The notes: a model not told the origin generated them from the letters alone. 64,000 nucleotides of DNA from Peribacillus sp. Bi96 (GCF_918698115.1 NZ_CAKKLV010000004.1:186001-250000); one strand, 5' to 3'; positions 20,642 through 31,820 are shown, counted from the stretch's first letter. Made by a program: numbers and translations.

Positions 20642-21001
20642 ATGGAAAAGCACAAGACGATCCAACAAATGCAAGCAGAAGTCGACCAATACATAGGGCA
20701 ATTCAAAGAAGGATATTTCAGCCCTCTGGCCATGCTTGCACGCATGTCAGAAGAGCTTGGGGAATTGGCTAGGGAAGTCAATCATTATCATGGTGAAAAA
20801 CCTAAGAAAACAACTGAAGAAGTGAATACGGTTGAAGAGGAATTGGGGGACATGCTTTTTGTTTTAATATGCTTTGCCAATTCTTTAGGGTTAGATCTTC
20901 AAAGCTCACATGATAAAGTCATGCATAAGTTTGCAACCCGTGATAAAGATAGATGGACGAAAAAAGAAGAAAAAATGGAGGAGGAAGGTAAAAATGAGTA
21001 A
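20642..21001 (+). CDS. ypjD: MazG-like nucleotide pyrophosphohydrolase YpjD
   Basis: 119-residue all-helical protein with the MazG acidic cluster [10 protein letters not shown] and EEELGDMLF (around residues 38 and 65), which binds magnesium for NTP pyrophosphohydrolysis; the physiological nucleotide is unknown. The stop overlaps the dapB start by 8 bp, so translation is coupled. It opens the operon dapB-mgsA-bshB1-bshA-cca-birA. Confidence 0.88.
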   Translation: MEKHKTIQQMQAEVDQYIGQFKEGYFSPLAMLARMSEELGELAREVNHYHGEKPKKTTEEVNTVEEELGDMLFVLICFANSLGLDLQSSHDKVMHKFATRDKDRWTKKEEKMEEEGKNE

Positions 21002-21794
21002 TGTAAAAGTGATTGTAGCTGGACCTCGTGGCAGAATGGGAAATGAAGCGGTGAAGCTGGTACATAGGACAGAAGGGTTTGAATTGGCAGCTGTCATCGA
21101 TCGTAAGCATAACGGGGAAAGCCTCTCCGCAATAGAAGGATTTCAAGGCATTGAAGCACCTGTTTTTTCAGATATAAATGAATGTTTTTCTTCGGTGAAT
21201 GCAGACGTATTGATCGATTTAACTACACCTGAAGTGGGGATGTACCATACCGAAACGGCACTTAACCACGGAATTCGTCCTGTAGTGGGAACGACAGGTT
21301 TTACAAAGGAAGATTTAGCAAAACTTGATTCGTTAACCAAGGAAAAAGGCATCGGTTGCATCATCGCCCCAAACTTTGCAATTGGAGCCATTTTGATGAT
21401 GAAGTTTTCACAAATGGCCGCCAAGTATTTCCCGGATGTGGAAATCATAGAAATGCATCATGATCAAAAACTGGATGCACCTTCGGGCACAGCTTCCAAA
21501 ACGGCAGATATGATTGCTGCCGTACGTGAAACAAAACAACAGGGGCACCCTAATGAGAAAGAAACCATTCAGGGAGCTAGAGGAGCGAATGTGGATGGCA
21601 TGCATATCCATAGTGTACGGCTTCCGGGACTTGTTGCTCACCAACAGGTGCTTTTCGGAAGTGATGGAGAGCTATTGACGATCCGTCATGATTCCTTTAA
21701 TCGGGCATCCTTCATGTCAGGAGTTAAACTTGCTGTCGAAACCGTCATGAAATTGGATGTACTCGTATATGGTCTAGAAAACATTATCGAATAG
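20994..21794 (+). CDS. dapB: 4-hydroxy-tetrahydrodipicolinate reductase
   Basis: 266-residue NAD(P)H enzyme of the diaminopimelate/lysine pathway, also feeding spore dipicolinate. The Rossmann motif AGPRGRMG, the catalytic [15 protein letters not shown] (around residue 156) and PNFAIGA are intact. ATG at 20994 follows GGAGGAGGAAGG. Confidence 0.96.
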   Translation: MSNVKVIVAGPRGRMGNEAVKLVHRTEGFELAAVIDRKHNGESLSAIEGFQGIEAPVFSDINECFSSVNADVLIDLTTPEVGMYHTETALNHGIRPVVGTTGFTKEDLAKLDSLTKEKGIGCIIAPNFAIGAILMMKFSQMAAKYFPDVEIIEMHHDQKLDAPSGTASKTADMIAAVRETKQQGHPNEKETIQGARGANVDGMHIHSVRLPGLVAHQQVLFGSDGELLTIRHDSFNRASFMSGVKLAVETVMKLDVLVYGLENIIE

Positions 21795-21811
21795 TGATTA
21801 GGAGGAAGACG

Positions 21812-22237
21812 ATGAGAATTGCCTTAATTGCCCATGATAAGAAAAAAGAAGATATCATTCAATTTGTAACTGCCTATAAAACTGTATTTCAGCAACATGA
21901 TTTATATGCTACAGGTACGACCGGGAAACGAATTATGGAAGAAGTATCACTTCCTGTCCACCGCTTTCATTCGGGACCACTTGGCGGAGATCAGGAAATA
22001 GGTGCCATGATCGCACGTGGAGAAATGGATATGGTCTTATTTTTCCGCGATCCATTGACATCACAACCCCATGAACCGGATGTATCAGCACTTATACGTC
22101 TCTCTGATGTCTATGAAATTCCATTAGCGACAAATATGGGTACGGCAGAAGTACTAATACAAGGTCTGAAAAATGGGTATATGGATTGGCTTAAACTACG
22201 AAAAAAACAAGGTGAGATTAATGATAAACAAAAGTAA
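21812..22237 (+). CDS. mgsA: Methylglyoxal synthase
   Basis: 141-residue enzyme converting dihydroxyacetone phosphate to methylglyoxal. [12 protein letters not shown] at the N-terminus, TGTTGKRI for phosphate binding, catalytic Asp in [12 protein letters not shown], and [14 protein letters not shown] are all present. AGGAGGAAGACG precedes the ATG. It overlaps bshB1 by 17 bp. Adjacency to bacillithiol genes is sensible, because bacillithiol takes part in methylglyoxal detoxification. Confidence 0.96.
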   Translation: MRIALIAHDKKKEDIIQFVTAYKTVFQQHDLYATGTTGKRIMEEVSLPVHRFHSGPLGGDQEIGAMIARGEMDMVLFFRDPLTSQPHEPDVSALIRLSDVYEIPLATNMGTAEVLIQGLKNGYMDWLKLRKKQGEINDKQK

Positions 22238-22934
22238 TATAGATATACTGGCTTTCGGTGCACACGCAGATGATGTGGAAATCGGTATGGGTGGCACGAT
22301 TGCTAAATATGTACAACAAGGCATGGAAATTGTCATTTGTGATTTGACAAAAGCTGAAATGTCATCGAATGGAACTGTGCCTTTACGACAAGAGGAAGCG
22401 CAAAAGGCTGCAGAAATCCTTGGGGTGAAGAGAATATCCCTTGATTTACCCGACCGGGGTTTATATATGAAAGCGGAATACATAGATCAAATCATAACGG
22501 TCATACGTCAATATAAACCTTCCCTTGTATTTGCACCTTTTTTGGCAGATCGCCATCCCGATCATGGAAACTGTGCGAAATTAGTGGAAGAAGCAGTTTT
22601 TTCGGCGGGAGTCAGAAAGTACATGGAAGAAGATGGAATTGAATCGCATCGTGTCAAAAATATGTACTATTATATGATCAATGGTTTTCACAAGCCGGAC
22701 TTCGTCGTGGACATCACATCTACCATATCGAAAAAACTGGATAGCCTTAGAGCATATGGGAGCCAATTCGAGAAAAGTGATATAACAGTTGAAACCCCGC
22801 TAGTGAATGGCTATATCGAGACTGTTGAGGCACGTGAGAGAATGTTCGGCAAAGAAGTGGGTGTCGCATATGCGGAAGGATTCATGACAAAAAAACCGTT
22901 ACTGATTGATACCGATTTGTTAGGAGAAAAATAA
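22221..22934 (+). CDS. bshB1: Bacillithiol biosynthesis deacetylase
   Basis: 237-residue LmbE-type zinc hydrolase that deacetylates GlcNAc-malate, the second step of bacillithiol synthesis. The zinc motif AHADDVEIG (around residue 12) and [10 protein letters not shown] (around residue 108) supply the ligands. ATG at 22221 is chosen for AAGGTGAG and the family N-terminus; it lies inside the end of mgsA. Confidence 0.95.
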   Translation: MINKSNIDILAFGAHADDVEIGMGGTIAKYVQQGMEIVICDLTKAEMSSNGTVPLRQEEAQKAAEILGVKRISLDLPDRGLYMKAEYIDQIITVIRQYKPSLVFAPFLADRHPDHGNCAKLVEEAVFSAGVRKYMEEDGIESHRVKNMYYYMINGFHKPDFVVDITSTISKKLDSLRAYGSQFEKSDITVETPLVNGYIETVEARERMFGKEVGVAYAEGFMTKKPLLIDTDLLGEK

Positions 22935-22938
22935 TCTT

Positions 22939-24078
22939 ATGAAATTAAAAATTGGAATTACCTGTTACCCTACAGTTGGGGGTTCTGGTGTCGTAGCAAC
23001 AGAATTAGGCAAGATGCTTGCGGAAAAAGGACATGAAATACATTTTATTTCCTCAAGCCTCCCTTTTCGCTTGAATAAAATGTACCATAATATTTATTAT
23101 CACCAAGTTGAAGTGAACTCGTACTCTGTATTTCAATATCCACCATATGATTTGGCGCTTGCGAGCAAGATAGCGGAAGTCGTGAAACGGGAGAAATTGG
23201 ATATCCTTCACGTTCATTATGCGATCCCACATGCTGTTTGTGCGATCCTGGCAAAGCAGATGTCAGGTAATGAAGTAAAGATCGTGACCACACTGCATGG
23301 TACGGACATAACCGTGTTGGGTCAAGATCCTTCATTGACCAATTTAATAAAATTTGGGATAGAACAATCCGATGTCGTAACAGCGGTATCCAATTCACTT
23401 GTGCAACAAACACATGATTTAATCTCTCCGGATAAGGATATCAAAACCATTTATAATTTTATTGATGAAAGAGATTACCATAAAACCAATTCCGGATACC
23501 TAAGGGAAAAATACGGAATCAGGGATGATGAAAAAGTGATCATACATGTTTCGAATTTCCGTTCGGTCAAGCGTGTAAAAGACGTCATTCAGGCGTTTTA
23601 TTTAACTCAACAGAAAATGCCTGCGAAACTTCTGCTCGTCGGAGACGGACCGGAAGTGACTACCGTATTGAAATTGGCTAAAGATCTTGGAATTGATGAA
23701 TCGGTCTTGTTTCTTTGCAAGCAAGATAATCTTGCCGAATTATATTCAATCAGTGATTTGATACTCCTCTTATCCGAAAAAGAGAGTTTTGGCCTTGTCT
23801 TGCTGGAAGCGATGGCATGTGGGGTTCCTTGTATCGGAACAAATATCGGGGGGATACCTGAGGTCATCGTTGATGGGGAGACTGGATATATTTGTGAACT
23901 AGGAGATGTTGAAACGGTTGCTGAAAAAGCAATTGGCCTTTTAAGCGACCCGATTTTACATAAACGTTTTTCAGAGGCTGCACTGGAAAGGGCTAATTCT
24001 GATTTTCACTCCGATACGATCATGGCAGAATATGAAGCCATTTACATGGAAGCTCTTGAAGGTAAATCTATGAAATAA
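22939..24078 (+). CDS. bshA: Bacillithiol biosynthesis glycosyltransferase
   Basis: 379-residue GT4 (GT-B fold) enzyme joining UDP-GlcNAc and L-malate. The N-terminal [15 protein letters not shown], the donor-binding [16 protein letters not shown] with the E-x7-E pattern (around residue 282), and HGTDITVLG are present. It follows bshB1 by 4 bp. Confidence 0.95.
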   Translation: MKLKIGITCYPTVGGSGVVATELGKMLAEKGHEIHFISSSLPFRLNKMYHNIYYHQVEVNSYSVFQYPPYDLALASKIAEVVKREKLDILHVHYAIPHAVCAILAKQMSGNEVKIVTTLHGTDITVLGQDPSLTNLIKFGIEQSDVVTAVSNSLVQQTHDLISPDKDIKTIYNFIDERDYHKTNSGYLREKYGIRDDEKVIIHVSNFRSVKRVKDVIQAFYLTQQKMPAKLLLVGDGPEVTTVLKLAKDLGIDESVLFLCKQDNLAELYSISDLILLLSEKESFGLVLLEAMACGVPCIGTNIGGIPEVIVDGETGYICELGDVETVAEKAIGLLSDPILHKRFSEAALERANSDFHSDTIMAEYEAIYMEALEGKSMK

Positions 24079-24091
24079 GGAGGGGATGCTG

Positions 24092-25285
24092 ATGAATCAA
24101 TTATTCTTAAAATCGGTGCCCATTCTTGAATTGATTGAAAAAGCAGGATTAGAGGCCTATTTCGTTGGTGGTTCTGTCAGGGATTATATCCTAGGCAGTT
24201 CCATAAACGATGTGGACATCGCCACTTCCGCTACACCCGAGGAAATTAAACGGATTTTTCCTAAAACCGCCGATATCGGGATTGATCATGGAACGGTTCT
24301 TATAATTACGGAGACGGGTACATACGAAGTAACGACGTTCAGAACGGAAAGCAGTTATTCAGACTTCCGCAGACCTGATTCAGTGCAATTTGTCCGTTCT
24401 TTGACGGAAGATTTACAAAGAAGAGATTTCACGATGAATGCAATAGCCATGGATAAGTCGGGGAACATCATTGATCCATTTAATGGGAAGCGTGACTTGG
24501 CAGAAAAAAGGATAATCACGGTTGGCAATCCACATGAAAGGTTTCATGAGGACGCTTTAAGAATGATGCGTGCATTAAGGTTCGTCAGTCAACTTGGTTT
24601 TGAACTGGATCAAGAAACGTTTGTTTCCCTAAAAGAGAATGCTCAAATCATCAATGAAATCGCTGTCGAAAGAATCCTTGTTGAATTTGAGAAGCTAATG
24701 GCTGGCTCGAATAACAAAAGGGCTATTTCTCTCTTGCTTGAAAGCGGATTGTATCAATACCTGCCACACTTCTCCAAAGAGAAGGATCATTTAGGGAATT
24801 TACTAAAACTGCCGCTTAATCAGCTAAAAGCAGCAGAAATATGGTCTGTAATCATGGTTCATACGAGCGATCAGGAAATTGAAGCGGCATTAAGAGCATG
24901 GAAGCTGCCATTGAAAACAATTAGAAATGTCCAACGTATCATACAGCTTGTGAAGAAAGACCCATCATTTGATAATTCAGCTTTCGATGTTTTCCAGGCA
25001 GGTCAAATCCTAGCCGTACAGGCAGCTAAAGTCAGGGCTGCCCTGACTGGAGGAGACGTGATGGATGCAGAGGAGAACGCGCATCAACATTACAATAAAC
25101 TCATTATTAAACAGATGTCCGATCTTGCCGTGACGGGGACGGATTTATTGAATTGGAATCAAGAAAAACCTGGTCCTTGGGTGAAGGAATCCTTGGAAAT
25201 GATATTGAAAGCAGTTTTGGACGATGTATTAATAAATGATAAAGAAGAAATAAAGAGGTGGCTGGAAAAATGCAATCTGAGTTAA
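24092..25285 (+). CDS. cca: CCA-adding tRNA nucleotidyltransferase
   Basis: 397-residue class II nucleotidyltransferase that builds or repairs the tRNA 3'-CCA end. Motif A reads GGSVRDYILG with the metal-binding NDVDIATSA (D-x-D, around residue 42), then RRDFTMNAIAM and RALRFVSQLGF. ATG at 24092 is best spaced from AAGGAGGGG and gives the family length. It overlaps birA by 16 bp. Confidence 0.95.
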   Translation: MNQLFLKSVPILELIEKAGLEAYFVGGSVRDYILGSSINDVDIATSATPEEIKRIFPKTADIGIDHGTVLIITETGTYEVTTFRTESSYSDFRRPDSVQFVRSLTEDLQRRDFTMNAIAMDKSGNIIDPFNGKRDLAEKRIITVGNPHERFHEDALRMMRALRFVSQLGFELDQETFVSLKENAQIINEIAVERILVEFEKLMAGSNNKRAISLLLESGLYQYLPHFSKEKDHLGNLLKLPLNQLKAAEIWSVIMVHTSDQEIEAALRAWKLPLKTIRNVQRIIQLVKKDPSFDNSAFDVFQAGQILAVQAAKVRAALTGGDVMDAEENAHQHYNKLIIKQMSDLAVTGTDLLNWNQEKPGPWVKESLEMILKAVLDDVLINDKEEIKRWLEKCNLS

Positions 25286-26250
25286 GAACAAAGCTGATGG
25301 AAGCCCTCTCAAAAGCGGATGGTGCATTTATATCTGGTCAGGAAATTGCTGAATATATTGGCTGTTCGCGTACAGCAGTCTGGAAGCATATAGAAGACCT
25401 GCGCAGTGAAGGTTATAATGTGGAAGCCGTTAGAAAAAAAGGCTATCGGATCATTTCAGCACCGGAAAAAGTGTCCGAAAGCGAAATACAACTTGGCTTG
25501 GAAACAAAAACGATCGGCAAGATGATCCACTATCAGGAAACTGTGGAATCGACTCAAAAAATTGCCCATCAATTAGCAAATGAAGGCGTTCAGGAGGGGA
25601 CCCTGGTCGTTGCCGAGGAGCAAATCTCTGGAAAAGGAAGACTGATGAGATCTTGGCATTCCCCAAAATACAGCGGTATTTGGATGAGCCTCATCTTAAG
25701 ACCGAATATCCCGATTCATGAGGCTCCCCAACTGACATTATTGGCAGCTGTGGCAGTGGCTCAAGCAATCGAGGATACAACTGATGTAAAACCTCAAATT
25801 AAATGGCCGAATGATATTTTGGTGAATCGCAAGAAAGTGGTAGGTATCCTGACTGAGATGCAGGCTGAATCGGATAGGATCCATTCTGTCATTATTGGGA
25901 TTGGCATGAATATCAATCAGAAATTGGAGGATTTTCCCGAAGACTTGCAGGAAAAGGCGTCTTCGCTTTTCATAGAAAGTGGAGAAATGGTTTCAAGGTC
26001 CAAGGTTATTCAACGTGCATTGTTTCGCCTGGAAAAATTGTATGATCTCTATTTAATTGAAGGCTTCCTGCCAATAAAGGTGTTGTGGGAGAGTTATGCC
26101 ATCAGCCTTGGACAAGTCATCAAGGCCAGTACCGTCAATGATACGATTGTCGGAAAAGCATTAGGCATAACGGATGCCGGTGTTTTACTCCTTGAAGATG
26201 GAAAAGGAACTGTACATTCAATCTATTCTGCAGACATTGAAATTCAGTAG
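25270..26250 (+). CDS. birA: Biotin ligase / biotin operon repressor
   Basis: 326 residues: an N-terminal winged-helix DNA-binding domain (residues 1-65, SGQEIAEYIGCSRTAVWKHI), then a biotin-protein ligase domain with ESTQ, the GKGRLMRSW biotinyl-AMP loop, and KWPNDILVNRKKVVGIL (Lys for catalysis). It biotinylates carboxylases and represses biotin genes. Last gene of its operon; no clear terminator follows directly. Confidence 0.95.
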   Translation: MQSELRTKLMEALSKADGAFISGQEIAEYIGCSRTAVWKHIEDLRSEGYNVEAVRKKGYRIISAPEKVSESEIQLGLETKTIGKMIHYQETVESTQKIAHQLANEGVQEGTLVVAEEQISGKGRLMRSWHSPKYSGIWMSLILRPNIPIHEAPQLTLLAAVAVAQAIEDTTDVKPQIKWPNDILVNRKKVVGILTEMQAESDRIHSVIIGIGMNINQKLEDFPEDLQEKASSLFIESGEMVSRSKVIQRALFRLEKLYDLYLIEGFLPIKVLWESYAISLGQVIKASTVNDTIVGKALGITDAGVLLLEDGKGTVHSIYSADIEIQ

Positions 26251-26300
26251 ATTTTTGTCAAATCAAAGAAAAATAAATAGAATTTTTGAATTTGACTTGA

Positions 26301-26523
26301 TATAATGCAAGTGGGCAGTATCTCATATGAACTGCACCCCCATAACTACCAAATTATTTGAAAATCTGCCTTGATCCAGAGTACTGGACTGGGACGGAGG
26401 GATGAAACTTCTGATGGAACAAAGGGATTGGCTAAAAAGTAAAGTGATGTTTAGTGAACGATATGTGGCTTTTAAAGCCATTTTCGTAACGAAACAGATA
26501 CTTCTTTAGTCAGTCTTTTTTTT
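26301..26523 (+). ncRNA. Candidate structured RNA or long panB leader
   Basis: The 347-bp gap between birA and panB has no convincing gene. It starts with a TATAAT (26301-26306) and holds successive pairing elements: GCAGT/ACTGC (26315-26335), CCAG-AGTA-CTGG (26376-26387), TGGCTTTTAAAGCCA (26466-26480) and TTTCGTAACGAAA (26482-26494). It closes with CAGTC plus eight T (26516-26523). ACTGGACT near 26383 can pair with AGTCAGT just before the T-run, closing a roughly 135-nt domain. I match it to no known RNA family. Confidence 0.3.
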
Positions 26524-26597
26524 GCGTATGAATGTATAGACACCAGTTTTTACAACGCTGATGTTTTCATCTCCTCCATCAAAAAGGAGGAAACGTA

Positions 26598-27434
26598 ATG
26601 AAATTGTCCGGAGATTTTTTGAAAATGAAACAAAATCAAGAGAAAATTGTCATGCTTACGGCTTATGATTATCCGTCAGCAAAGTTAGCCGAACAATCAG
26701 GTGTAGACATGATTTTAGTGGGCGATTCTTTAGGAATGGTCGTATTGGGCTATGACTCAACCATTCCTGTAACGGTGAATGACATGATTCATCATACAAA
26801 GGCAGTAAAACGCGGGGCACCAAATACATTTGTCGTGACTGATATGCCCTTTATGAGCTATCACCTTTCAATGGATGAAACCCTCAAGAATGCAGCCCGT
26901 ATCATGCAAGAAGGTCATGCGGATGCTGTGAAGCTTGAGGGAGCGGATGATGTTGTTGAAAAAATATCAGCATTAACGAAGGCTGGCATCCCGGTTGTAG
27001 CTCATCTTGGCCTGACTCCGCAATCCGTTGGCGTTCTTGGCGGATATAAAGTACAAGGAAAAGACGCAGAAGCTGCAGCACAGCTCGTGGAAGATGCGAA
27101 AAAGTGTGAAGCGGCGGGGGCGATGGCAATAGTATTTGAATGTGTACCATATCAAGTGGGGGAACTCGTCACACGGAATCTCGGAATTCCAACCATAGGA
27201 ATTGGCGCAGGTGCAGACACGGATGGTCAAGTTCTCGTTTTTCATGATGTCATCAGATATGGGGTTGATCGTGTAGCAAAATTCGTAAAAGTTTATGGAG
27301 ATGCGAACGAACTGATCGGTCAATCGATAACGAAGTATGTGGGTGAAGTGAAAACTAAAGATTTTCCATCGAAGGAACATTCATTTACGATGAAGGAAGA
27401 GCAGCTTACCGAACTTTACGGAGGGACAAGATGA
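26598..27434 (+). CDS. panB: Ketopantoate hydroxymethyltransferase
   Basis: 278-residue TIM-barrel enzyme adding a hydroxymethyl group from methylene-THF to 2-oxoisovalerate, first committed step to pantothenate. [26 protein letters not shown] (metal-binding Asp) and [15 protein letters not shown] are visible. AAAAAGGAGG precedes the ATG. It overlaps panC by 4 bp (ATGA). Confidence 0.97.
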   Translation: MKLSGDFLKMKQNQEKIVMLTAYDYPSAKLAEQSGVDMILVGDSLGMVVLGYDSTIPVTVNDMIHHTKAVKRGAPNTFVVTDMPFMSYHLSMDETLKNAARIMQEGHADAVKLEGADDVVEKISALTKAGIPVVAHLGLTPQSVGVLGGYKVQGKDAEAAAQLVEDAKKCEAAGAMAIVFECVPYQVGELVTRNLGIPTIGIGAGADTDGQVLVFHDVIRYGVDRVAKFVKVYGDANELIGQSITKYVGEVKTKDFPSKEHSFTMKEEQLTELYGGTR

Positions 27435-28279
27435 AAACCTTTACTTCAGCAGATGACTTGCAACAGGTGCTCCGAGAAGAAAAAAGCAATCAAAAAAGTA
27501 TTGGCTATGTAGCGACAATGGGCTTTTTACATGAGGGGCATGCCACCCTTTTGGAAAAGGCACGGAAAGAAAATGATATTGTGGCATTGAGCATTTTTGT
27601 CAATCCGTTGCAATTCGGACCAAATGAGGACTTTGAAACATATCCACGTGATATGGAACGTGATGAAAATATTGCTTCCTATGCCGGAGTGGATTATCTC
27701 TTCTATCCAACAGTCCAAGAAATGTACGGTGAAGAACCATCGGTCAAAGTGGTTGTCCAAAGCAGGACGGATTGTTTATGTGGTAGACAAAGGCCAGGAC
27801 ACTTTGATGGTGTAGCGACAGTCTTAACGAAGTTCTTCAATATCATCCTTCCTGATCGCGCTTACTTCGGTAAGAAGGATGCCCAACAGGTCGCCGTGAT
27901 AGATGGTTTGATCCAAGATTTTAATTTCCCGATTCAGCTTGTTGCTGTAGATACCGTACGCGAAGAAGATGGGTTAGCTAAAAGCTCGCGAAATGTTTAC
28001 CTATCAGATCAAGAACGCAAGGAAGCTAAAGAGTTGTACCAAAGTTTATTAAAGGCGAAAGAAGCCGTTGAATCTGGTGAAAGGAATCCTACAACCGTTA
28101 CGGCAATGGTAAGGGAACATATTGGGGCCCATACAAATGGGGTGATCGATTATATTGAAGTCTATCAATACCCGGAACTTAAACCACTTGAAACGCTATT
28201 TGGAAACATTATCATCGCAATGGCGGTTAAATTCAAACATGCAAGGCTAATTGATAATATTACTTTAAACATCGAATAA
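27431..28279 (+). CDS. panC: Pantothenate synthetase
   Basis: 282-residue ATP-dependent ligase joining pantoate and beta-alanine. The HIGH-like [12 protein letters not shown] (around residue 30), [13 protein letters not shown], and YFGKKDAQQ (KMSKS-region equivalent SKSSRN in [11 protein letters not shown]) are present. Middle gene of panBCD, translationally coupled to panB. Confidence 0.97.
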   Translation: MKTFTSADDLQQVLREEKSNQKSIGYVATMGFLHEGHATLLEKARKENDIVALSIFVNPLQFGPNEDFETYPRDMERDENIASYAGVDYLFYPTVQEMYGEEPSVKVVVQSRTDCLCGRQRPGHFDGVATVLTKFFNIILPDRAYFGKKDAQQVAVIDGLIQDFNFPIQLVAVDTVREEDGLAKSSRNVYLSDQERKEAKELYQSLLKAKEAVESGERNPTTVTAMVREHIGAHTNGVIDYIEVYQYPELKPLETLFGNIIIAMAVKFKHARLIDNITLNIE

Positions 28280-28306
28280 ATCAGAAGGATCAGGGGGGGA
28301 ATAAAG

Positions 28307-28690
28307 ATGTTTCGAACGATGATGAATGGTAAAATTCACCGTGCACGGGTAACTGAAGCTAATTTGAACTATGTTGGCAGCATAACAATTGATGAAGACA
28401 TAATTGATGCGGTAGGTATTCTGCCAAATGAAAAAGTCGCCATCGTGAATAATAATAATGGTGCACGGCTAGAAACATATGTGATTGCCGGTGAACGCGG
28501 CAGTGGTGTTGTTTGTTTGAACGGAGCAGCTGCAAGACTGGTTCAACCGGATGATATCGTGATCATCATTTCTTATGTGATGGTCGCCGAAGATAAACTG
28601 GGAGATCACATGCCAAAAGTTGCAATTATGGATGAAAATAACAAAATCATTGAATTGATTTCAAACGAACCTGCAGCTACAATCATGTAA
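28307..28690 (+). CDS. panD: Aspartate 1-decarboxylase
   Basis: 127-residue proenzyme that self-cleaves between Gly24 and Ser25 (YVGSITID) to form the pyruvoyl cofactor, then makes beta-alanine from aspartate. ENYGA-type region appears as [13 protein letters not shown], and [15 protein letters not shown] is conserved. Last gene of panBCD; a strong terminator follows. Confidence 0.97.
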   Translation: MFRTMMNGKIHRARVTEANLNYVGSITIDEDIIDAVGILPNEKVAIVNNNNGARLETYVIAGERGSGVVCLNGAAARLVQPDDIVIIISYVMVAEDKLGDHMPKVAIMDENNKIIELISNEPAATIM

Positions 28691-28694
28691 GCGG

Positions 28695-28744
28695 AAGGCC
28701 GGCTCATGTGCATGAACCATGCATACATGAGCCGGCCCTTTTTG
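28695..28744 (+). terminator. Terminator after panD
   Basis: AAGGCCGGCTCATG..CATGAGCCGGCC stem with internal palindromic loop and T5. Confidence 0.9.
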
Positions 28745-28818
28745 TCTGTGGATGAAAGGGGAGAAATTGATTATAAAAAGGTCTGGTGAACGGCGTGTTT
28801 CCTTTATTACGATTATTA

Positions 28819-28827
28819 TGGTATAAA
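28819..28827 (+). promoter_or_regulatory. Extended -10 promoter for dinG
   Basis: TGGTATAAA, about 57 bp before dinG. Confidence 0.45.
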
Positions 28828-28884
28828 AAAGATAAGAGAATTCCATCAGGAAGTGGAGAAAGAGAAGTTTGAGGTGTACAATTC

Positions 28885-31665
28885 ATGACGCAACGATATG
28901 TAGTGGTCGATTTGGAAACAACAGGGAATTCTCCGAAAAAAGGGGATAGGATTATTCAATTTGCTGGCGTGGTCATCGAAAATGACCAAATTGTTGATGA
29001 GTACTCGACATTCATCCACCCTGGACAGGAAATTTCCTTGTTTATAGAAGAATTGACCGGAATAAGCAACGAGACGGTAAAAAATGCACCTGACTTTGAG
29101 GATGTGGCAGAAAATATTGCCCGGCTAATCGAAGGGGCATGTTTTGTTGCCCATAATGTTTTATTTGACTTATCTTTTTTACAGGAAGAATTAGTACGCT
29201 GCGGGTTTGAGCCATTTTATGGTTCCACCCTTGATACAGTAGAGTTAGCAAAAATTTTAAAACCAACATCCGATGGATATAAGCTGCACCAGCTTGCAAA
29301 AGAAGAGAACCTGGATCATTCCAGGCCCCATCAAGCGGATAGTGATGCATATGCGACGGCTTTATTATTGCTGGAATTGAAAAAAAAGCTGATGAATCTT
29401 CCGGTGATGACGCTTAAACAGTTATATCGATTATCTTATTCCTTACAAAGTGAAATTTCCGAATTGATAGATGCTTGCATTGCAAGCAAACTTGCAAAGG
29501 CAGAAGTTCATTCACCCGAACTTATAACTTATAGGGGCCTTGCGTTTAAAAAGGCCGGCGAGGAAAGTGATCATAAAGGCACGGAGTCGGAATTTCCGCT
29601 CGATGATGATGAAAAAATGGCCTTGCTTCAAAGTGCGTTCCCTGCTTTTGAAGCAAGACAGGGACAGCTTGATATGATGAATATGATTCACCATTCCTTT
29701 GAAACCAGCCAAGATGCAATCATTGAGGCAGGGACTGGTATTGGGAAATCCATAGGCTATTTGCTTCCAGCCGTTTATTTTGCTAGAAAACATCAAAAAC
29801 CGGTCGTCGTTTCGACGTATACGCTCCAGTTGCAGGATCAACTTCTCCAAAACGAGGTACCTAAGCTGAAGACAATTCTTCCCTTTACTTTTCAAGCTGT
29901 TTTATTAAAGGGGAGAAGTAATTATTTGAGCTTGGCAAAGTTCGAAAGGGCATTACGTGAAAAGGAAGATAATTATGAAACGGCATTAACGAAAATGCAG
30001 ATATTGGTTTGGCTTACCGAAACCGAAACTGGCGATAAAGACGAATTGAATCTTACAAGCGGAGGTCAGCTGTTTTGGAATCGGCTGCAAAGTGATGGCC
30101 TTACATACGCAGGTTTAAAACAGCCCTGGCAAAAATTGGACTTTTTTGAAAGGGCAAAAAGAACGGCGGGCAAGGCGGATGTCATTATCACTAACCATTC
30201 TTTTTTAATGACGGATCTTCTTGCCGAAGACGCTTTAATTCCCAAGAAAGGGTATCTGATACTCGATGAAGCGCACCATTTGGAGCAGGCTGCCTCTAAA
30301 CAGCTTGGACGAAGGCTGAATTATATTTCAGTGAAGACGATGTTGAACAGACTAGGCACATCAGATCAAAAGCAATTATTATATAAATTGGACAGATTAC
30401 TCTTAAATAATGGGCTGACGGAAGGGAAGTCTCGGCATGAATTGGATCAAAAACTGAATGATTTTTCCTATGAATTCGAACAGCTTTTTTATTACCTCTC
30501 CAATCAGGCTGAAAAACTTTCACGTTCCATAAGTCCGAAACGGATCTCATTCAAGATAGATGATGGTAGATGGGGTAAAGCCATCCTGGTTGCTGAGCGA
30601 TTGGTTGACTTATTGGGGTATATCATCACGGAGCTTTCGCAAAGATTGGCCCTTTTATTGAATCACGAGTCCCCTTTAGGTAAAAATTCATTATTTTACT
30701 TAAATGATATTGAAGTGCTTCTTGGACATTTGCAGGATACAAGGGATTCGTTACATGAGTTTTTCATTAAACCGCATGAAGAAAATATTTATTGGCTTGA
30801 CTATACGAATGCAGCACCACAGCATGGGGTGACTCTGACAGTTCAGCCGATTGCAGGAAGTAAATGGTTGTGGGATTCCTATTTCGGGCGTCAGAAAAGT
30901 GTCGTCATGACATCAGCAACCCTTGTTGTGAAGGATTCCTTTCAGTATTTTAAAGAACAACTTGGATTAGAGAATGAACCGGTGCAGACAGCAAGTTTTC
31001 CTTCGCCATTTCCCTATAAGGAACTTGTAAAGGTACTTGTGCCCAATGATATTCAAGATATCAATTGCTTATCGGTGGAGGAGTTTTCCGAAACGGCAGC
31101 AAACCATATTATTGCCGCGGCACAGGCAGCTAAAGGCAGGATGATGGTATTATTCACCTCACATGAGATGCTTCGGGCTACTTATTATGCCATCAAGGAC
31201 ACAGGGGTTCTGGATGAGTTCACCTTGTTTGCTCAAGGAATTTCTGGTGGAAGCCGAATGAGGTTGCTAAGGAACTTCCAAAACTTCGAGAAAGCAGTCC
31301 TTTTTGGAACAACCAGCCTTTGGGAGGGCGTCGATATTCCTGGTGAGGATTTATCTTGTTTAGTGATTGTCAGGCTGCCTTTTTCACCTCCGGATGAACC
31401 AGTGACAGCTGCTAAATGCCAACTTCTCGAGAAGCAAGGGCGTAATCCTTTCTCTGCGTATTCTTTACCTGAAGCTTTGTTAAGATTTCGCCAAGGATTC
31501 GGCCGGTTAATACGTACTCCAGAAGATAAAGGGATCTTGGTTATTCTTGATCGCCGCGTCGTCACTGCCAAATATGGCCCGGAATTTCAAAAGGCCATTC
31601 CAGCAGTCAAATGGCACCAAACGTCAATAATGGAAATGGCCGATATGATAGAAGAGTGGATTTAA
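28885..31665 (+). CDS. dinG: DinG-family exonuclease/helicase-like ATPase
   Basis: 926 residues. The N-terminal domain (residues 1-170) is a DnaQ-like 3'-5' exonuclease with DLETTG (around residue 9), ending in HQADSDAYAT. A superfamily 2 helicase body follows, with Walker A EAGTGIGKS (around residue 281), DEAHH (around 459), and late motifs SLWEGVDIP and RQGFGRLIR. The four-cysteine Fe-S cluster motif of E. coli DinG is not seen, as in other Firmicute DinG proteins, where nuclease rather than helicase activity has been reported. No LexA box was found upstream. Confidence 0.93.
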   Translation: MTQRYVVVDLETTGNSPKKGDRIIQFAGVVIENDQIVDEYSTFIHPGQEISLFIEELTGISNETVKNAPDFEDVAENIARLIEGACFVAHNVLFDLSFLQEELVRCGFEPFYGSTLDTVELAKILKPTSDGYKLHQLAKEENLDHSRPHQADSDAYATALLLLELKKKLMNLPVMTLKQLYRLSYSLQSEISELIDACIASKLAKAEVHSPELITYRGLAFKKAGEESDHKGTESEFPLDDDEKMALLQSAFPAFEARQGQLDMMNMIHHSFETSQDAIIEAGTGIGKSIGYLLPAVYFARKHQKPVVVSTYTLQLQDQLLQNEVPKLKTILPFTFQAVLLKGRSNYLSLAKFERALREKEDNYETALTKMQILVWLTETETGDKDELNLTSGGQLFWNRLQSDGLTYAGLKQPWQKLDFFERAKRTAGKADVIITNHSFLMTDLLAEDALIPKKGYLILDEAHHLEQAASKQLGRRLNYISVKTMLNRLGTSDQKQLLYKLDRLLLNNGLTEGKSRHELDQKLNDFSYEFEQLFYYLSNQAEKLSRSISPKRISFKIDDGRWGKAILVAERLVDLLGYIITELSQRLALLLNHESPLGKNSLFYLNDIEVLLGHLQDTRDSLHEFFIKPHEENIYWLDYTNAAPQHGVTLTVQPIAGSKWLWDSYFGRQKSVVMTSATLVVKDSFQYFKEQLGLENEPVQTASFPSPFPYKELVKVLVPNDIQDINCLSVEEFSETAANHIIAAAQAAKGRMMVLFTSHEMLRATYYAIKDTGVLDEFTLFAQGISGGSRMRLLRNFQNFEKAVLFGTTSLWEGVDIPGEDLSCLVIVRLPFSPPDEPVTAAKCQLLEKQGRNPFSAYSLPEALLRFRQGFGRLIRTPEDKGILVILDRRVVTAKYGPEFQKAIPAVKWHQTSIMEMADMIEEWI

Positions 31666-31735
31666 AGAATCTTGAGATAATTCATAAATCCTATTGAATT
31701 TTTATGAAAATTTTAAAGAAAAATGATCTTTGAAC

Positions 31736-31744
31736 TGGTATAAT
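31736..31744 (+). promoter_or_regulatory. Extended -10 promoter for ypmA-ypmB-aspB
   Basis: TGGTATAAT, 77 bp before ypmA; -35 is weak. Confidence 0.5.
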
Positions 31745-31820
31745 GTGAAAGGTGGTAAAGCCTTCTAATCCTATTCATACCAGTGGTTGTTGACAAATTT
31801 TAAATCGGAGGGGCGTTTTC

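Noticed and set aside
26251..26597. Known riboswitch or T-box before panB
   Set aside because: No T-box sequence (TGGNACCGCG) and no recognised riboswitch core was found.
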